From NCBI RefSeq assembly GCF_036961565.1, contig NZ_JBAMDD010000013.1:1-64000 (forward strand): DNA of 64,000 bases. The letters are read 5' to 3'. Position numbers and translations under genes: made by a program. The notes below the pieces were generated by a model, which saw only the letters and a program-made list of their open reading frames with translations, had not been told where the DNA came from and made no database searches. Positions within the stretch are counted from its first letter, which is position 1. Every line of letters starts with the position of its first letter. This DNA comes from Chitinimonas sp036961565 (GTDB taxonomy: Bacteria > Pseudomonadota > Gammaproteobacteria > Burkholderiales > Chitinimonadaceae). This document shows positions 44,199-52,602 of this stretch, one piece after another.

Positions 44199-44218
44199 TA
44201 ATCTGGCCCGGGCCGGCA

Positions 44219-44244
44219 AAAAGCGCAGCTTAGGCTGCGCTTTT
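44219..44244 (+). terminator. Terminator after tdh
   Basis: AAAAGCGCAGC (44219-44229) pairs perfectly with GCTGCGCTTTT (44234-44244) around a four-base loop, with a T-run directly following (TTTTTGC). Confidence 0.9.
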
Positions 44245-44290
44245 TGCATTTTGGGCGATTCAGCCTTGATTCACTGACTACCCCTTATAA

Positions 44291-44440
44291 AGAGCCATTA
44301 ACCAAACCCTTCTGGCGTTGTTGTGCGAGCTTGCCGTGCCCACGTACTGCCTGCTGCGCGCGCCTGCTGAGCGCGCCAGCGCTCGCACGCCTAGCCAGAA
44401 CCGCTACGCTGGCGTTACGCTGGGTTTTGTCAGCGACTCT
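44291..44440. repeat. MITE-like element with imperfect terminal inverted repeats
   Basis: About 150 bases begin AGAGCCATTAACCAAACCC and end GGGTTTTGTCAGCGACTCT, whose complement AGAGTCGCTGACAAAACCC matches the start at roughly 13-14 of 19 positions. Inside, TTCTGGCG...GTGCGAGC and GCTCGCAC...CCAGAA form a further inverted pair. No ORF is seen. It lies between the tdh terminator and the 73-residue gene. Its relation to the clearer element at 44742-45009 is only in the shared AGAG ends. Confidence 0.5.
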
Positions 44441-44520
44441 AAGTAGGGTGAAGCATGCCGCGCTTGCTGCTGAGCTGCGTTGGCCTGAAAAAGAAGATTT
44501 ATGAACAGAGGAGAAAATAC

Positions 44521-44742
44521 ATGACCATCCTGCGCGTACTCGCCGTTGTCTTTATTCTGGCTGGTAGCCTGGGCCTGGCCCAGCGAAGTATCGACTACAC
44601 CAAGGAAACCCACGCTGCCAAGCTGGGACCGCTTGAGTTCTCGGTCAAGGAGACGGAGAGCATTGTGATCCCGCCCTGGCTCAGCGGCTCGGCAATTGCA
44701 CTGGGTGTGGTGCTGCTCTTGGTGGGTGGCAAGAAACGCTAA
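44521..44742 (+). CDS. Small membrane protein with two helices
   Basis: 73 residues: a helix at about 2-20 (MTILRVLAVVFILAGSLGLA), a polar loop of about 30 residues (RSIDYTKETHAAKLGPLEFSVKE), and a second helix at about 50-68, then GGKKR. The loop with a Leu-Gly-Pro-Leu segment resembles small proteins annotated as DUF3185-like or uncharacterised; I do not assign a family. GAGGAGA lies eight bases before ATG 44521. The stop codon TAA shares its last A with the first base of the MITE-like element, which directly abuts it. Confidence 0.75.
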   Translation: MTILRVLAVVFILAGSLGLAQRSIDYTKETHAAKLGPLEFSVKETESIVIPPWLSGSAIALGVVLLLVGGKKR

Positions 44743-45009
44743 GAGCCTGTTCAAAGTCTTTTCGCCGCGTCGCTGATCTGGAAAATGGCCAGGCACAAGG
44801 CGTGGTGCGCAGGCAATAACCAGTTATTGCCAAGCGCCACAACGCAGTGAGTGGCCGTTTTCCAGCTCAGCCCTTCGGGTTCGCAGCCTTGCCGGCGAAG
44901 GGCGGCGTTGCAAGCCGCTGACGGTACCCGTACCGCTGCGCGCCTTGCGTCTTGCCCTTCATCCGGCAAGGTTGCGAACGACGCGGCGAAAAGACTTTGA
45001 ACAGGCTCT
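44742..45009. mobile_element. MITE-like element with 31-base perfect terminal inverted repeats
   Basis: 268 bases bounded by exact 31-base inverted repeats beginning AGAGCCTGTTCAAAGTCTTT (left 44742-44772, right 44979-45009). The flanks read CTA and AGG, leaving a TA-type target possible. The inside is nested: GGCAATAAC / GTTATTGCC (44812-44831), CTGGAAAAtGGCC / GGCCgTTTTCCAG (about 44779-44866), and a GTTCGCA(g/a)CCTTGCCGG pair. No ORF is present. Ends of the form GAGCCTGTTC recall IS5-family (IS427/IS1031) ends, so it is probably a non-autonomous MITE moved by such a transposase. Its left end abuts the stop codon of the preceding gene. Confidence 0.8.
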
Positions 45010-45081
45010 AGGCGCTTCTGCGCTCGTTTTGGGTGGCTTCAGGCCTCGCCTCGGGCGGGCTAAAGCCGCCCGCCTGAGTGG

Positions 45082-45651
45082 CTATTTCTTGGGGCGGAAG
45101 GCCTTGACCCGCTCTTCATGCGTTTCGATATAGGCTGCGCCGATCAGATCCAGGCAGTAAGGCACGGCGGCAAAGATGCCAGGTACCACGACCTTGCCTG
45201 CTGTATCGCGCAGGCCTTCCAGCGTTTCCTTGATGGCCTTGGGCTGGCCGGGCAGGTTCAGTATCAGTGCCTGGCCGCGTATCACCCCGGTCTGGCGCGA
45301 CAGGATGGCAGTCGGTACAAACTGCAGGCTGATCTGCCGCATCTGCTCGCCAAAACCGGGCATGACGCGGTCGGCCACCGCCAGTGTGGCCTCCGGAGTG
45401 ACATCGCGCGGTGCCGGGCCGGTGCCGCCTGTGGTCAATACCAGGCCGCAGGCCTCGGTGTCCACCAGGGCGATGAGGGTGGATTCGATCAAGGCTTGTT
45501 CGTCCGGTATCAAGCGCTCTACCAGCTCTATGGGCGTGCTGATGGTGGCGTGCAGCCACTCACGCAGGCTGGGTAGCCCCTTGTCTTCATAGACACCGCT
45601 GCTGGCGCGATCGCTGATGGAGACGAGGCCGATACGCAGTGGCTTACTCAT
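45082..45651 (-). CDS. mog: Molybdopterin adenylyltransferase
   Basis: Adenylylates molybdopterin for insertion of molybdenum in the molybdenum cofactor pathway. 189 residues, normal for Mog; motifs LRIGLVSISDRASSGVYEDKG, LVLTTGGTGPAPRDVTPEATL (the GGTG loop) and ALILNLPGQPKAIKE are typical of the MoaB/Mog family. The start at 45651 overlaps the darP stop (45644) by eight bases, so the two are coupled. The start was placed at MSKPLRIGL because Mog proteins begin so. Confidence 0.95.
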   Translation of the reverse strand: MSKPLRIGLVSISDRASSGVYEDKGLPSLREWLHATISTPIELVERLIPDEQALIESTLIALVDTEACGLVLTTGGTGPAPRDVTPEATLAVADRVMPGFGEQMRQISLQFVPTAILSRQTGVIRGQALILNLPGQPKAIKETLEGLRDTAGKVVVPGIFAAVPYCLDLIGAAYIETHEERVKAFRPKK

Positions 45652-46237
45652 CGTCTTCCTCGTCGTCCTCATTTTCATCGTCACTTGTGGCCAGCAGTGC
45701 AGGCTCGGGGTAGAGCTCCTTGAGGAACTGGAACAAAGAGCGGAAGTGCTTGGGCGGCTTCTGTGCTGCCCGTTCTGCCCTGGCGTTGCGCACCATGGTC
45801 CGTAGCTGCTGGATGTCGATCTGCGGATGTTCCTCGATCAGCTTGGCAACCGCCTTGTCATCTGCGACCAGTTCGTCGCGGGTACGCTCCAGTTGATGCA
45901 ACCAGGCATTCTGCTTGTCGTTGTCGCCACGCAGGCTGTCCAGCAGGGCCTGGATGGGGGCTGGATCGATATCGCGCATCAGACGGCCTATATACTGGCG
46001 CTGGCGTTTGATGGCGCCATTGGCCGTGATCTTCTGGGCATCCTTGATGGCAACCAGCAAGGCGTCTGGCAGATCCAGCTTCTTCAGTTGCAGCTTGGAC
46101 AGGCCTATCAGCTCCACCCCCAGATCCTGCAGCGCCTCCACGTCGCGCTTCATCTGTGACTTGCTGACGTATTCGATTTCATCGTCAGCTTGAATATCTT
46201 GGGCTTGATCGGGTGCGGAACGGGACTTGCGGGACAT
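45644..46237 (-). CDS. darP: Ribosome biogenesis factor DarP (YjgA family, DUF615)
   Basis: 197 residues, beginning MSRKSRSAPDQ. The DUF615 core is SKSQMKRDVEALQDLGVELIGLSKLQLKKLDLPDALLVAIKDAQKI and RRQYIGRLMRDID-type (here KRQRQYIGRLMRDIDPAPIQALLD), with an acidic C-terminal tail (DDENEDDEEDDE). DarP is known to associate with the large ribosomal subunit. The gene lies between mog and the divergent pmbA, a usual betaproteobacterial order. Confidence 0.94.
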   Translation of the reverse strand: MSRKSRSAPDQAQDIQADDEIEYVSKSQMKRDVEALQDLGVELIGLSKLQLKKLDLPDALLVAIKDAQKITANGAIKRQRQYIGRLMRDIDPAPIQALLDSLRGDNDKQNAWLHQLERTRDELVADDKAVAKLIEEHPQIDIQQLRTMVRNARAERAAQKPPKHFRSLFQFLKELYPEPALLATSDDENEDDEEDDE

Positions 46238-46388
46238 GGTGGCCAGCTTGGTTATCATACGGGCTGATATGATACCGGACGTGAGCCACTAAGGCGCAGT
46301 TCCGATGCCGGACGGCGGGCATACGCCCATCCGTGCAGCCTGCTGCAAGCTACAGTGCCAATCCGCCCATTCCAACAACGAGATACCT

Positions 46389-47738
46389 GTGACGACCTCT
46401 ACCGAATCCGGTTTTTCCTATAGCCAGGCTGCCTTGCGCGAGCTGGTCGAGAATGTACTGGCAGATGCCAAGCGCCAGGGCGCAACCAGTTGCGATGTGG
46501 ATGTATCAGAAGGCGTAGGCCAGAACGTCAGTGTCCGCCTGGGTGAGGTGGAAACCATAGAGTACAACCGCGATAAGGGCGTGGGGGTAACCGTCTACCT
46601 GGGCCAGCGCAAGGGCCACGCCAGCACCTCAGACTTTTCTCCCCAGGCGTTGAGCCAGACGGTAAGCGCGGCGCTGGCCATAGCCCGTTATACGGCGGAA
46701 GACGATTGTGCAGGCCTGGCTGACCCCGATATGCTGGCCACCCAGTTCCCCGATCTGGACCTATACCACCCCTGGGATTGTTCGGTTGAGGATGCCATCG
46801 CGCTGGCACAGCGCTGTGAGGCTGCCGCCAGGGCCGTCGACAGCCGCATCAGCAATTCCGAGGGGGCGACGGTATCGAGCCATGTGGGGCAGTCGGTCTA
46901 TGCCAACTCGCATGGTTTTATCGGCCCGGGTATCAGTTCGCGTCATTCGATTTCTGCTGCCGTCATCGCCCAGGAGGGCGATGCCATGCAGCGCGACTAT
47001 TGGTATAGCGTTGCCCGCGCCGCCTGTGATCTGGAGGATGCCTTGGCAATCGGCCGCCAGGCAGGCGAACGGGCCATTGCACGCTTGGGGGCTCGCCGTA
47101 TCAAGACGGGTGACTACCGTGTCTTGTACGACCCCAGCCTGGCTGGCGGCCTGATTGGCCACATGATATCGGCGGCATCGGGCGGCAGCCTGTACCGCAA
47201 GGCCAGCTTTCTGCTCGATAGCCTGGGCAAGCCGGTGTTTTCTTCCATCGTCAACATCACGGAAGACCCATTCCTGCCGCGCGGCATGGCCAGCTCGGCC
47301 TTTGATGCCGAGGGTGTGGCCTGTGTGCAGCGCGAGCTGGTCAGTGACGGGGTGCTGAATGGCTGGCTGCTGGGTAGCTACTCAGCCCGCAAGCTGGGCA
47401 TGCGCAGTACCGGCAATGCCGGGGGCGCCCATAATCTGCTGGTACGGCCCACTGCCGGTGATTTTGGCGACATGCTCAAGCAGTTGGGCACGGGCTTGTA
47501 TGTGACCGAGTTGCTGGGGCAGGGCGTTAACGGCATTACCGGTGACTATTCGCGCGGCGCAGCCGGTTTCTGGGTGGAGAACGGCCAGATAGTCCATCCG
47601 GTGGAGGAGGTCACCATAGCGGGCAATCTCAAGGACATCTTCATGGGTATCGTTGCCATAGGCTCGGATATCGAGATGCGCGGCAGCAAGCGGGTGGGGT
47701 CGATACTGGTGGAGAAGATGATGGTGGCAGGCGCCTGA
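46389..47738 (+). CDS. pmbA: Metalloprotease PmbA (TldD/PmbA family)
   Basis: Cytoplasmic metallopeptidase partner of TldD, involved in microcin maturation and peptide/CcdA degradation in E. coli. About 449 residues, the usual length; core motifs: the N-terminal domain with the antitoxin-type helix, then the conserved GVTVYLGQRKGHASTSDFS, and the C-terminal TGNAGGAHNLLVRPTAGDFGDMLKQLGTGLYVTELLGQGVNGITGDYSRGAAGFWVENG. Start: GTG 46389 (VTTSTESGFSYSQ) gives the expected N-terminus; an ATG at 46305 would add 28 residues. It is divergent from darP, and no tldD is in the window. Confidence 0.93.
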   Translation: MTTSTESGFSYSQAALRELVENVLADAKRQGATSCDVDVSEGVGQNVSVRLGEVETIEYNRDKGVGVTVYLGQRKGHASTSDFSPQALSQTVSAALAIARYTAEDDCAGLADPDMLATQFPDLDLYHPWDCSVEDAIALAQRCEAAARAVDSRISNSEGATVSSHVGQSVYANSHGFIGPGISSRHSISAAVIAQEGDAMQRDYWYSVARAACDLEDALAIGRQAGERAIARLGARRIKTGDYRVLYDPSLAGGLIGHMISAASGGSLYRKASFLLDSLGKPVFSSIVNITEDPFLPRGMASSAFDAEGVACVQRELVSDGVLNGWLLGSYSARKLGMRSTGNAGGAHNLLVRPTAGDFGDMLKQLGTGLYVTELLGQGVNGITGDYSRGAAGFWVENGQIVHPVEEVTIAGNLKDIFMGIVAIGSDIEMRGSKRVGSILVEKMMVAGA

Positions 47739-47835
47739 GCGGCAGCCTACGACATGGCATGGTGCTGAACCCGAGGCCTACCCGCCCAAGTCGGGGCTTG
47801 CTGCCCTGCAGCGGGTCGGCTAAAACGGGTAGGAC

Positions 47836-48588
47836 ATGATAAAAATATTCTCCAGGTGGAAGCCCGGCAGCACCCTCTTGCTGCTGTTATCTGTCGGTGC
47901 CCATGCCGGCCCGCCCCTGCCTTTGGTCACGGGCACTGATTATCCGCCATTTGCTGATACGGCCATGCCCGGCGGCGGTATTGCCGTGCGGGTGGTGCGT
48001 GCGGCATTCGAGCGGGTGGGCGAGACGCCCAGGATAGATGTACTGCCCTGGAAACGTGGTTATGTCATGGTGCTGGGTGGCCAGTACCTAGCCACTTTTC
48101 CCTATATCCATACCCCCGAGCGGGAGCTGGCGTTCCATTATTCCGCGCCCATCTTCAAGGGTGGGAGCTATCTGTACACCTTGCCGGGCAAGCAGTTTGA
48201 CCTCGGTAATCCTGATGCGCTTAAAGGGCGTTCGCTCTGTGTGCCCCACGGCTGGGAGTCACCTGCACAAAGCAGTGTGACAGTGGCTGTCAGCCGGGGC
48301 GAGTTCAGGCTGGAGCGACCAGCTGACCTGGCCGGGTGCATGCGGATGGTGGCTGCAGGGCGGGTGGATGGGTTTACCGCGCTGGAGGCCTTGATGAGCA
48401 AGGTCAGCGAGGATGTGGCATTGTCTGGGCGTTTCGAGCGGGCCGCTGAGCCGGTGCAGGTTGTTGAGCTGGCGCTGATTGCACCACGCAACAACCCAGG
48501 CTCCGCAGCTTTGCTGGCGCGCTTTAATCAAGGCCTGAAACTGCTCAAGGCTGATGGCAGTTACAAGCGCCTGCTGGAAGGCGGTTGA
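47836..48588 (+). CDS. Orphan periplasmic solute-binding protein, family 3 (third in window)
   Basis: 250 residues with a signal peptide ending in AHAG, then LVTGTDYPPFADTAMPGGGIAVRVVRAAFERV, RGYVMVLGGQYLATFPYIHTPERE and the AGRVDGFTALEALMS hinge. It belongs to the same superfamily as the products at 3762-4499 and 14428-15186 but is a more distant member and lacks their ARCM/GCF cysteine pair. No permease or ATPase is adjacent. Start ATG 47836. Ligand not predictable. Confidence 0.87.
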   Translation: MIKIFSRWKPGSTLLLLLSVGAHAGPPLPLVTGTDYPPFADTAMPGGGIAVRVVRAAFERVGETPRIDVLPWKRGYVMVLGGQYLATFPYIHTPERELAFHYSAPIFKGGSYLYTLPGKQFDLGNPDALKGRSLCVPHGWESPAQSSVTVAVSRGEFRLERPADLAGCMRMVAAGRVDGFTALEALMSKVSEDVALSGRFERAAEPVQVVELALIAPRNNPGSAALLARFNQGLKLLKADGSYKRLLEGG

Positions 48589-48630
48589 TCGGCTATGCTC
48601 CTGCAGTTCTAGCCTGGAGCATTTCAACCT

Positions 48631-49215
48631 ATGTCCTCTATTCAAGCTGTCCCAGCCTCAGCCACCCCGGCCGAGGTGCCGGTGCGTGCCGTATTCAATA
48701 CCTTGATCCGTCCCTATCTGGTTTGCTATGTGGGTTTTCTGCTGCTGATCACCGTGGTGGGCATCCCGCTGGCCGTTATCTGGTTCTGTGGCGTGGGGCA
48801 GTGGTGGGCACGCCACTATTACGACAAGCTGGACTGCGAGCTGGATAGCCGTACCTTGCGTTTCCGCAAGGGCATATTGTTCCAGGTGGAGAAGACCATA
48901 CCCCTGGAAAACATCCAGGATGTGACCTTTATCGAAGGCCCGATACTGCGGCAGTTCAATCTGTCCTTGCTTCGCTTCGAAACAGCGGGGCAGAGCACGA
49001 ACGCCAATGGTGAAATGCAGTTGATCGGCATCATCGGCGCGCATCAGTTCCGCACCCAGATATTGGCCACGCGCGATGCTTTGCGACGTAGCCGCGACCA
49101 GCCAAAAGCAACGACCGCAGACGAGCAACTGATATTGCTGAGGCAGATTGCCGCCAATCTGGACCGAGTAGTGCAGCACCTGGACCGCAGGCCAGATATT
49201 GATACCACCGGCTAG
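48631..49215 (+). CDS. PH-domain (bPH2/YdbS-type) membrane protein
   Basis: 194 residues. One or two helices (about 30-65: YLVCYVGFLLLITVVGIPLAVIWFCGVGQWWARHYYDKL), then a bacterial PH domain with CELDSRTLRFRKGILFQVEKTIPLENIQDVTFIEGPILRQFNLSLLRFETAG, the typical YdbS-like pattern. The C-terminal 50 residues are a polar tail (RRSRDQPKATTADEQLILLRQIAANLDRVVQHLDRR). Function is unknown; such proteins sit in the inner membrane. Confidence 0.88.
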   Translation: MSSIQAVPASATPAEVPVRAVFNTLIRPYLVCYVGFLLLITVVGIPLAVIWFCGVGQWWARHYYDKLDCELDSRTLRFRKGILFQVEKTIPLENIQDVTFIEGPILRQFNLSLLRFETAGQSTNANGEMQLIGIIGAHQFRTQILATRDALRRSRDQPKATTADEQLILLRQIAANLDRVVQHLDRRPDIDTTG

Positions 49216-49391
49216 CTGGTTAACCCAGGGCGTAACCTAACGGCGAACGCATCGGTTCATCCCCCCCATTTCTTTACGAATGCAGGGGAGTCGGAAGTTG
49301 CCGATTGACGGAGAGGTGAAGGCGCTGATTATGGTCTAAACATGGAATATATTATTTTGCGGTAGCAGCCCGACATACAAGGGAGGCCTCC

Positions 49392-51089
49392 ATGTTTGCC
49401 TTCAGCAAAGGTAGTTTGGCCAGGCAATTGCTGATACCTGTGGTATTGGCGGGCATTGCCGTCCTGTTGCTGGTTATGGCCATACTCAGCCATGTCCGCG
49501 AGCGCACGGTAGAGGCGGCCGGCATACGTACTGCCCAGGCGGTAGCTAGCCAGACGACAACGCTAAGGGCCTTCTACACCAAGGAGATTGCATCGCGCGC
49601 CAAGAAGGCGGGGATGCAGTTGAACTTTGATTTTGCCACCACCGAGGGGACGCTACCCCTGCCGGCAACCCTGGTAAAAACGTTGGGGGAGAGCATAGAG
49701 AAAGACCATCCCGGCATGTCGATACGGCTATACAGCCGCTTTCCCTTCCCGAACCGGGCACCCACCGAAAAGTACGATGCGTTTGAGCTGAAGTCGCTGG
49801 AGGCGCTGGAGAAAGCCCCGGATGTACCGCAGGCCATCATAGAGAAGCGTGATGGCAAGACCTATGCGCGATATGCCGTCGCCGACAGGATGCAGGAGGG
49901 CTGCGTGGCCTGCCATAACGCCCGGCCCGACTCGCCCAAGAAGGATTGGAAAGTAGGGGATGTACGCGGGGTGGTCCAGGTGACTGTGCCGGTAGATGAG
50001 CTGGCCGGGAAAATAGACCAAGGTATAGGTAGCGTCGGCTTGGCGGTGCTGGCTGGCTTTTTTGCCATTGGTAGCGTGGCGGCTCTGGTGGCGCGACGTA
50101 TTTCGCATACTGCCCAAGAGCTGGCCAGGCGTGCTGACCAAGTTGTGGTAACGGGAGATTTCACCGTTGCCATGCCGGTCAATGGCGAGGGCGAGATTGC
50201 CATGGTGGCGCGCTCGTTCAATACCTTGCTGGCGCATTTTCGCAGTGTGGTGGTCGATATGCATGGTGAAGCCAGTGAAGTGCTGCGTGAATCGATGCAA
50301 CTGGCCCATGCAGCCACCGAAGCCAGGGCGGCCGCCATGCAGCAAAGCCAGTTGGCCGAAGCTGTCAGCGCAGCGGTGGAGCAGATGGGTACCAGCATAG
50401 GCCATGTTGCCGGTGAGGCGCGGGAAGCAGCAGGACAATCGCGGACGACGTGCGAGCTGGCTACTGGCGGTGGTTCGGTCGCCAGCGAGGCGGCTGGCGA
50501 GATGGATAGGCTGGCCGAGGCTACCGGCACCATGGCGAAGGTGGTGGGGCAGTTGGGGCAGCGTTCGGCCGAGATAGGCAAGATTGCCGGCACCATACGG
50601 GAGATCGCCGACCAGACCAATCTGCTGGCCTTGAATGCCGCCATTGAGGCGGCACGGGCAGGGGAACAGGGTAGAGGTTTTGCTGTGGTGGCCGATGAGG
50701 TGCGCAAGCTGGCAGAGCGTACCACCCTGGCCACCCAGGAAATCACCGCGACGATAGCGGCCATAGAAAGCGAAACCCGCAATGCCACCGATACCATGGC
50801 GCACCATGGCGATTTGACAGGACGGTGTTCCGATTACACGCGGAGAGCCGCCAGTTCCTTGGGCGAGATCAATTCTGCCGCGTTGACCGCAGGTAGACAT
50901 ATCAGCGAAATTGCCACGGCCACCAATGAGCAGAGCACGGCCAGCCAGACCATAGCGCAGAACATGGAGCAGATGGCGCGCATGGCTGAACTGAGTATGC
51001 GCTTGGTGGGGGTGGCGGCCGAGTCGGCAGAGAAGCTTAAGGCCTTGGCCAGTAGCCAGGAGGCAGCCATGGATCGGTTCAAGGTCTGA
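49392..51089 (+). CDS. Methyl-accepting chemotaxis protein with Tll0287-like haem-binding sensor domain
   Basis: 565 residues. A membrane helix (about 12-32), a periplasmic sensor (about 33-205) containing the c-type haem motif CVACH (in EGCVACHNARPDSPKKDWKVGDVRGVV, the DUF3365/Tll0287 pattern), a second helix (about 210-230), and a signalling domain with IADQTNLLALNAAIEAARAGEQGRGFAVVADEVRKLAERT. CVACH plus the following DVRG(V)V are typical of sensors that hold a haem and can respond to redox or gas ligands. No che genes are nearby. A convergent terminator follows at 51142-51176. Confidence 0.93.
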   Translation: MFAFSKGSLARQLLIPVVLAGIAVLLLVMAILSHVRERTVEAAGIRTAQAVASQTTTLRAFYTKEIASRAKKAGMQLNFDFATTEGTLPLPATLVKTLGESIEKDHPGMSIRLYSRFPFPNRAPTEKYDAFELKSLEALEKAPDVPQAIIEKRDGKTYARYAVADRMQEGCVACHNARPDSPKKDWKVGDVRGVVQVTVPVDELAGKIDQGIGSVGLAVLAGFFAIGSVAALVARRISHTAQELARRADQVVVTGDFTVAMPVNGEGEIAMVARSFNTLLAHFRSVVVDMHGEASEVLRESMQLAHAATEARAAAMQQSQLAEAVSAAVEQMGTSIGHVAGEAREAAGQSRTTCELATGGGSVASEAAGEMDRLAEATGTMAKVVGQLGQRSAEIGKIAGTIREIADQTNLLALNAAIEAARAGEQGRGFAVVADEVRKLAERTTLATQEITATIAAIESETRNATDTMAHHGDLTGRCSDYTRRAASSLGEINSAALTAGRHISEIATATNEQSTASQTIAQNMEQMARMAELSMRLVGVAAESAEKLKALASSQEAAMDRFKV

Positions 51090-51141
51090 ACGCAGCCAGG
51101 CGCCTCAGCAGCCAGCGCTGGTTGCCTGCGGTCAGGCCAAA

Positions 51142-51176
51142 AAAAGCCGCCCGAATCGCAAGATTGGGCGGCTTTT
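51142..51176. terminator. Bidirectional terminator between the chemoreceptor and the efflux operon
   Basis: AAAAGCCGCCCGAATC (51142-51157) and GATTGGGCGGCTTTT (51162-51176) pair with one bulged G. The stem is flanked by A-rich and T-rich runs, so it can end both converging transcripts. Confidence 0.88.
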
Positions 51177-51192
51177 CGTACTACGACGCGTG

Positions 51193-52602
51193 CTACTGGG
51201 ATTGGGCCAGTGTGTCGCTGCTCCAGCCACCACCCAAGGCCTGGTAAACCGCGACCAGCGAGTTGACCCGGTTTTGCAGGGCCGTGACGCGATCACGTTC
51301 GGCAGCCAAGCGGTCGCGTTCGGCATTGAGCTGATCGAGATAGCTGCTGACGCCAGCCTTGTAGCGCTTGTCAGTCAATTCCTTGACCTTGTTCTGACTA
51401 TCGGCGCGCTGCTGTGTGGCGACCAGTGCCTCGCGTGCCGAACGATGGCCCACCAGTGCGGCGCGGGCATCACCATAGGCAGCACGGGCGGCCTGGGCAT
51501 AGGCAATCTCGGCGGTATTGCGGCTGGCCTTGGCTGCCGCAACCTGTGCGTCTATGCGGGCCATGCCTACCAGCGGCTGCAACAGGGCGCCCGCTGCGTT
51601 CCAGGTGCGGGCTGGGCTATCGAACAGATTGCTCAGCTCCAGGCTTTCGCCGCCAAAGAAACCGCTCAGGCTAAGGCTGGGGAAGTAACGGCGGCGTGCT
51701 TCACCCAGACTGGCCTCTGCTACAGCCAGCTGTGCCTCGGCACGGCGTACATCAGGCCGGCGAGTCAGCAGGTCAGCCGGCAAGCCAGCCGGAATCTCGG
51801 GTGCCTGGCTGAGTGCTTCCAGCCCTGCGCCGCGTGCCACACGACCTTCCACCACTTCCTTGGGGCTGCGGCCCAGCAATACTGCGAGCGAGGCTTCGGC
51901 TTGCTCTCGGGCTGCAATGGCCTGGGGCAATGCCGCTGCGACTGCAGCGCGCTCCGACTCCGTCAGCTTCAGCTCGTAATCGCTGGCAGCGCCTGCGGTA
52001 ACCCGCTTTTGCTGCAGCTTCAAGGCTTCGTCACGGGTGGCCAGGGTCTGTGTCAGCAGGGCGACATCGGCATCGAGCGCCAGCAGGGCAAAGTAGCTTC
52101 TGGCGGTCTGTGCTGCTACGGCAGCACGGGTCGCTTCACGGGCATACTGGCTGGCCAGAACATTGGCCAGCGCTGCATCCTTGGCTTTCCAGACGCGTCC
52201 CCAAAGGTCGATCTCATACGATATCGAGACACCACCGTTGTATACCGTCGAGGTGCCGTTCTGCCCAGGCTGAGCGGTTTCGTCGCTGGGATTGCGGCGG
52301 GTGGCGTTGAGGCCCAGGTTGATATCGGGCAGCAAGGCCACACGGGCCTGGCTCAGGGTCGCCTTGGATTGATCCACCCCTTGCAGGGCAGTCAGTACAT
52401 CGGCGTTGTGGGCCAGTGCCTCGGTCACCAGTGCGTTCAGCGTAGGGTCGTTGAACTGCGTCCACCAGGCAGATAGCTCGGCCGGGGCTGTTTCGGTCTG
52501 ATGTTGCGGTAGCTCGAATACCGGAGGCGGGGTGGTGGCGCAACCGGCCAGGCCGGCTGCCACCACCAGCGCGATCAGCGCAGGTTTCAGCTTACTTTTC
52601 AT
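51193..52602 (-). CDS. Outer-membrane channel of an RND efflux pump (OprM/NodT type)
   Basis: 469 residues. A lipoprotein signal with lipobox LAGC (residues about 17-20: MKSKLKPALIALVVAAGLAGCAT) anchors it in the outer membrane. Two OEP repeats follow (ISYEIDLWGRVWKAKDAALAN; LADLTRRPDVRRAEAQLAVAEASLGEARRRYFPSLSLSGFFG, pattern typical of NodT). AAGGAGA precedes ATG 52602. The start overlaps the stop of the RND gene by eleven bases; the last gene of the three-gene efflux operon. Confidence 0.95.
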   Translation of the reverse strand: MKSKLKPALIALVVAAGLAGCATTPPPVFELPQHQTETAPAELSAWWTQFNDPTLNALVTEALAHNADVLTALQGVDQSKATLSQARVALLPDINLGLNATRRNPSDETAQPGQNGTSTVYNGGVSISYEIDLWGRVWKAKDAALANVLASQYAREATRAAVAAQTARSYFALLALDADVALLTQTLATRDEALKLQQKRVTAGAASDYELKLTESERAAVAAALPQAIAAREQAEASLAVLLGRSPKEVVEGRVARGAGLEALSQAPEIPAGLPADLLTRRPDVRRAEAQLAVAEASLGEARRRYFPSLSLSGFFGGESLELSNLFDSPARTWNAAGALLQPLVGMARIDAQVAAAKASRNTAEIAYAQAARAAYGDARAALVGHRSAREALVATQQRADSQNKVKELTDKRYKAGVSSYLDQLNAERDRLAAERDRVTALQNRVNSLVAVYQALGGGWSSDTLAQSQ

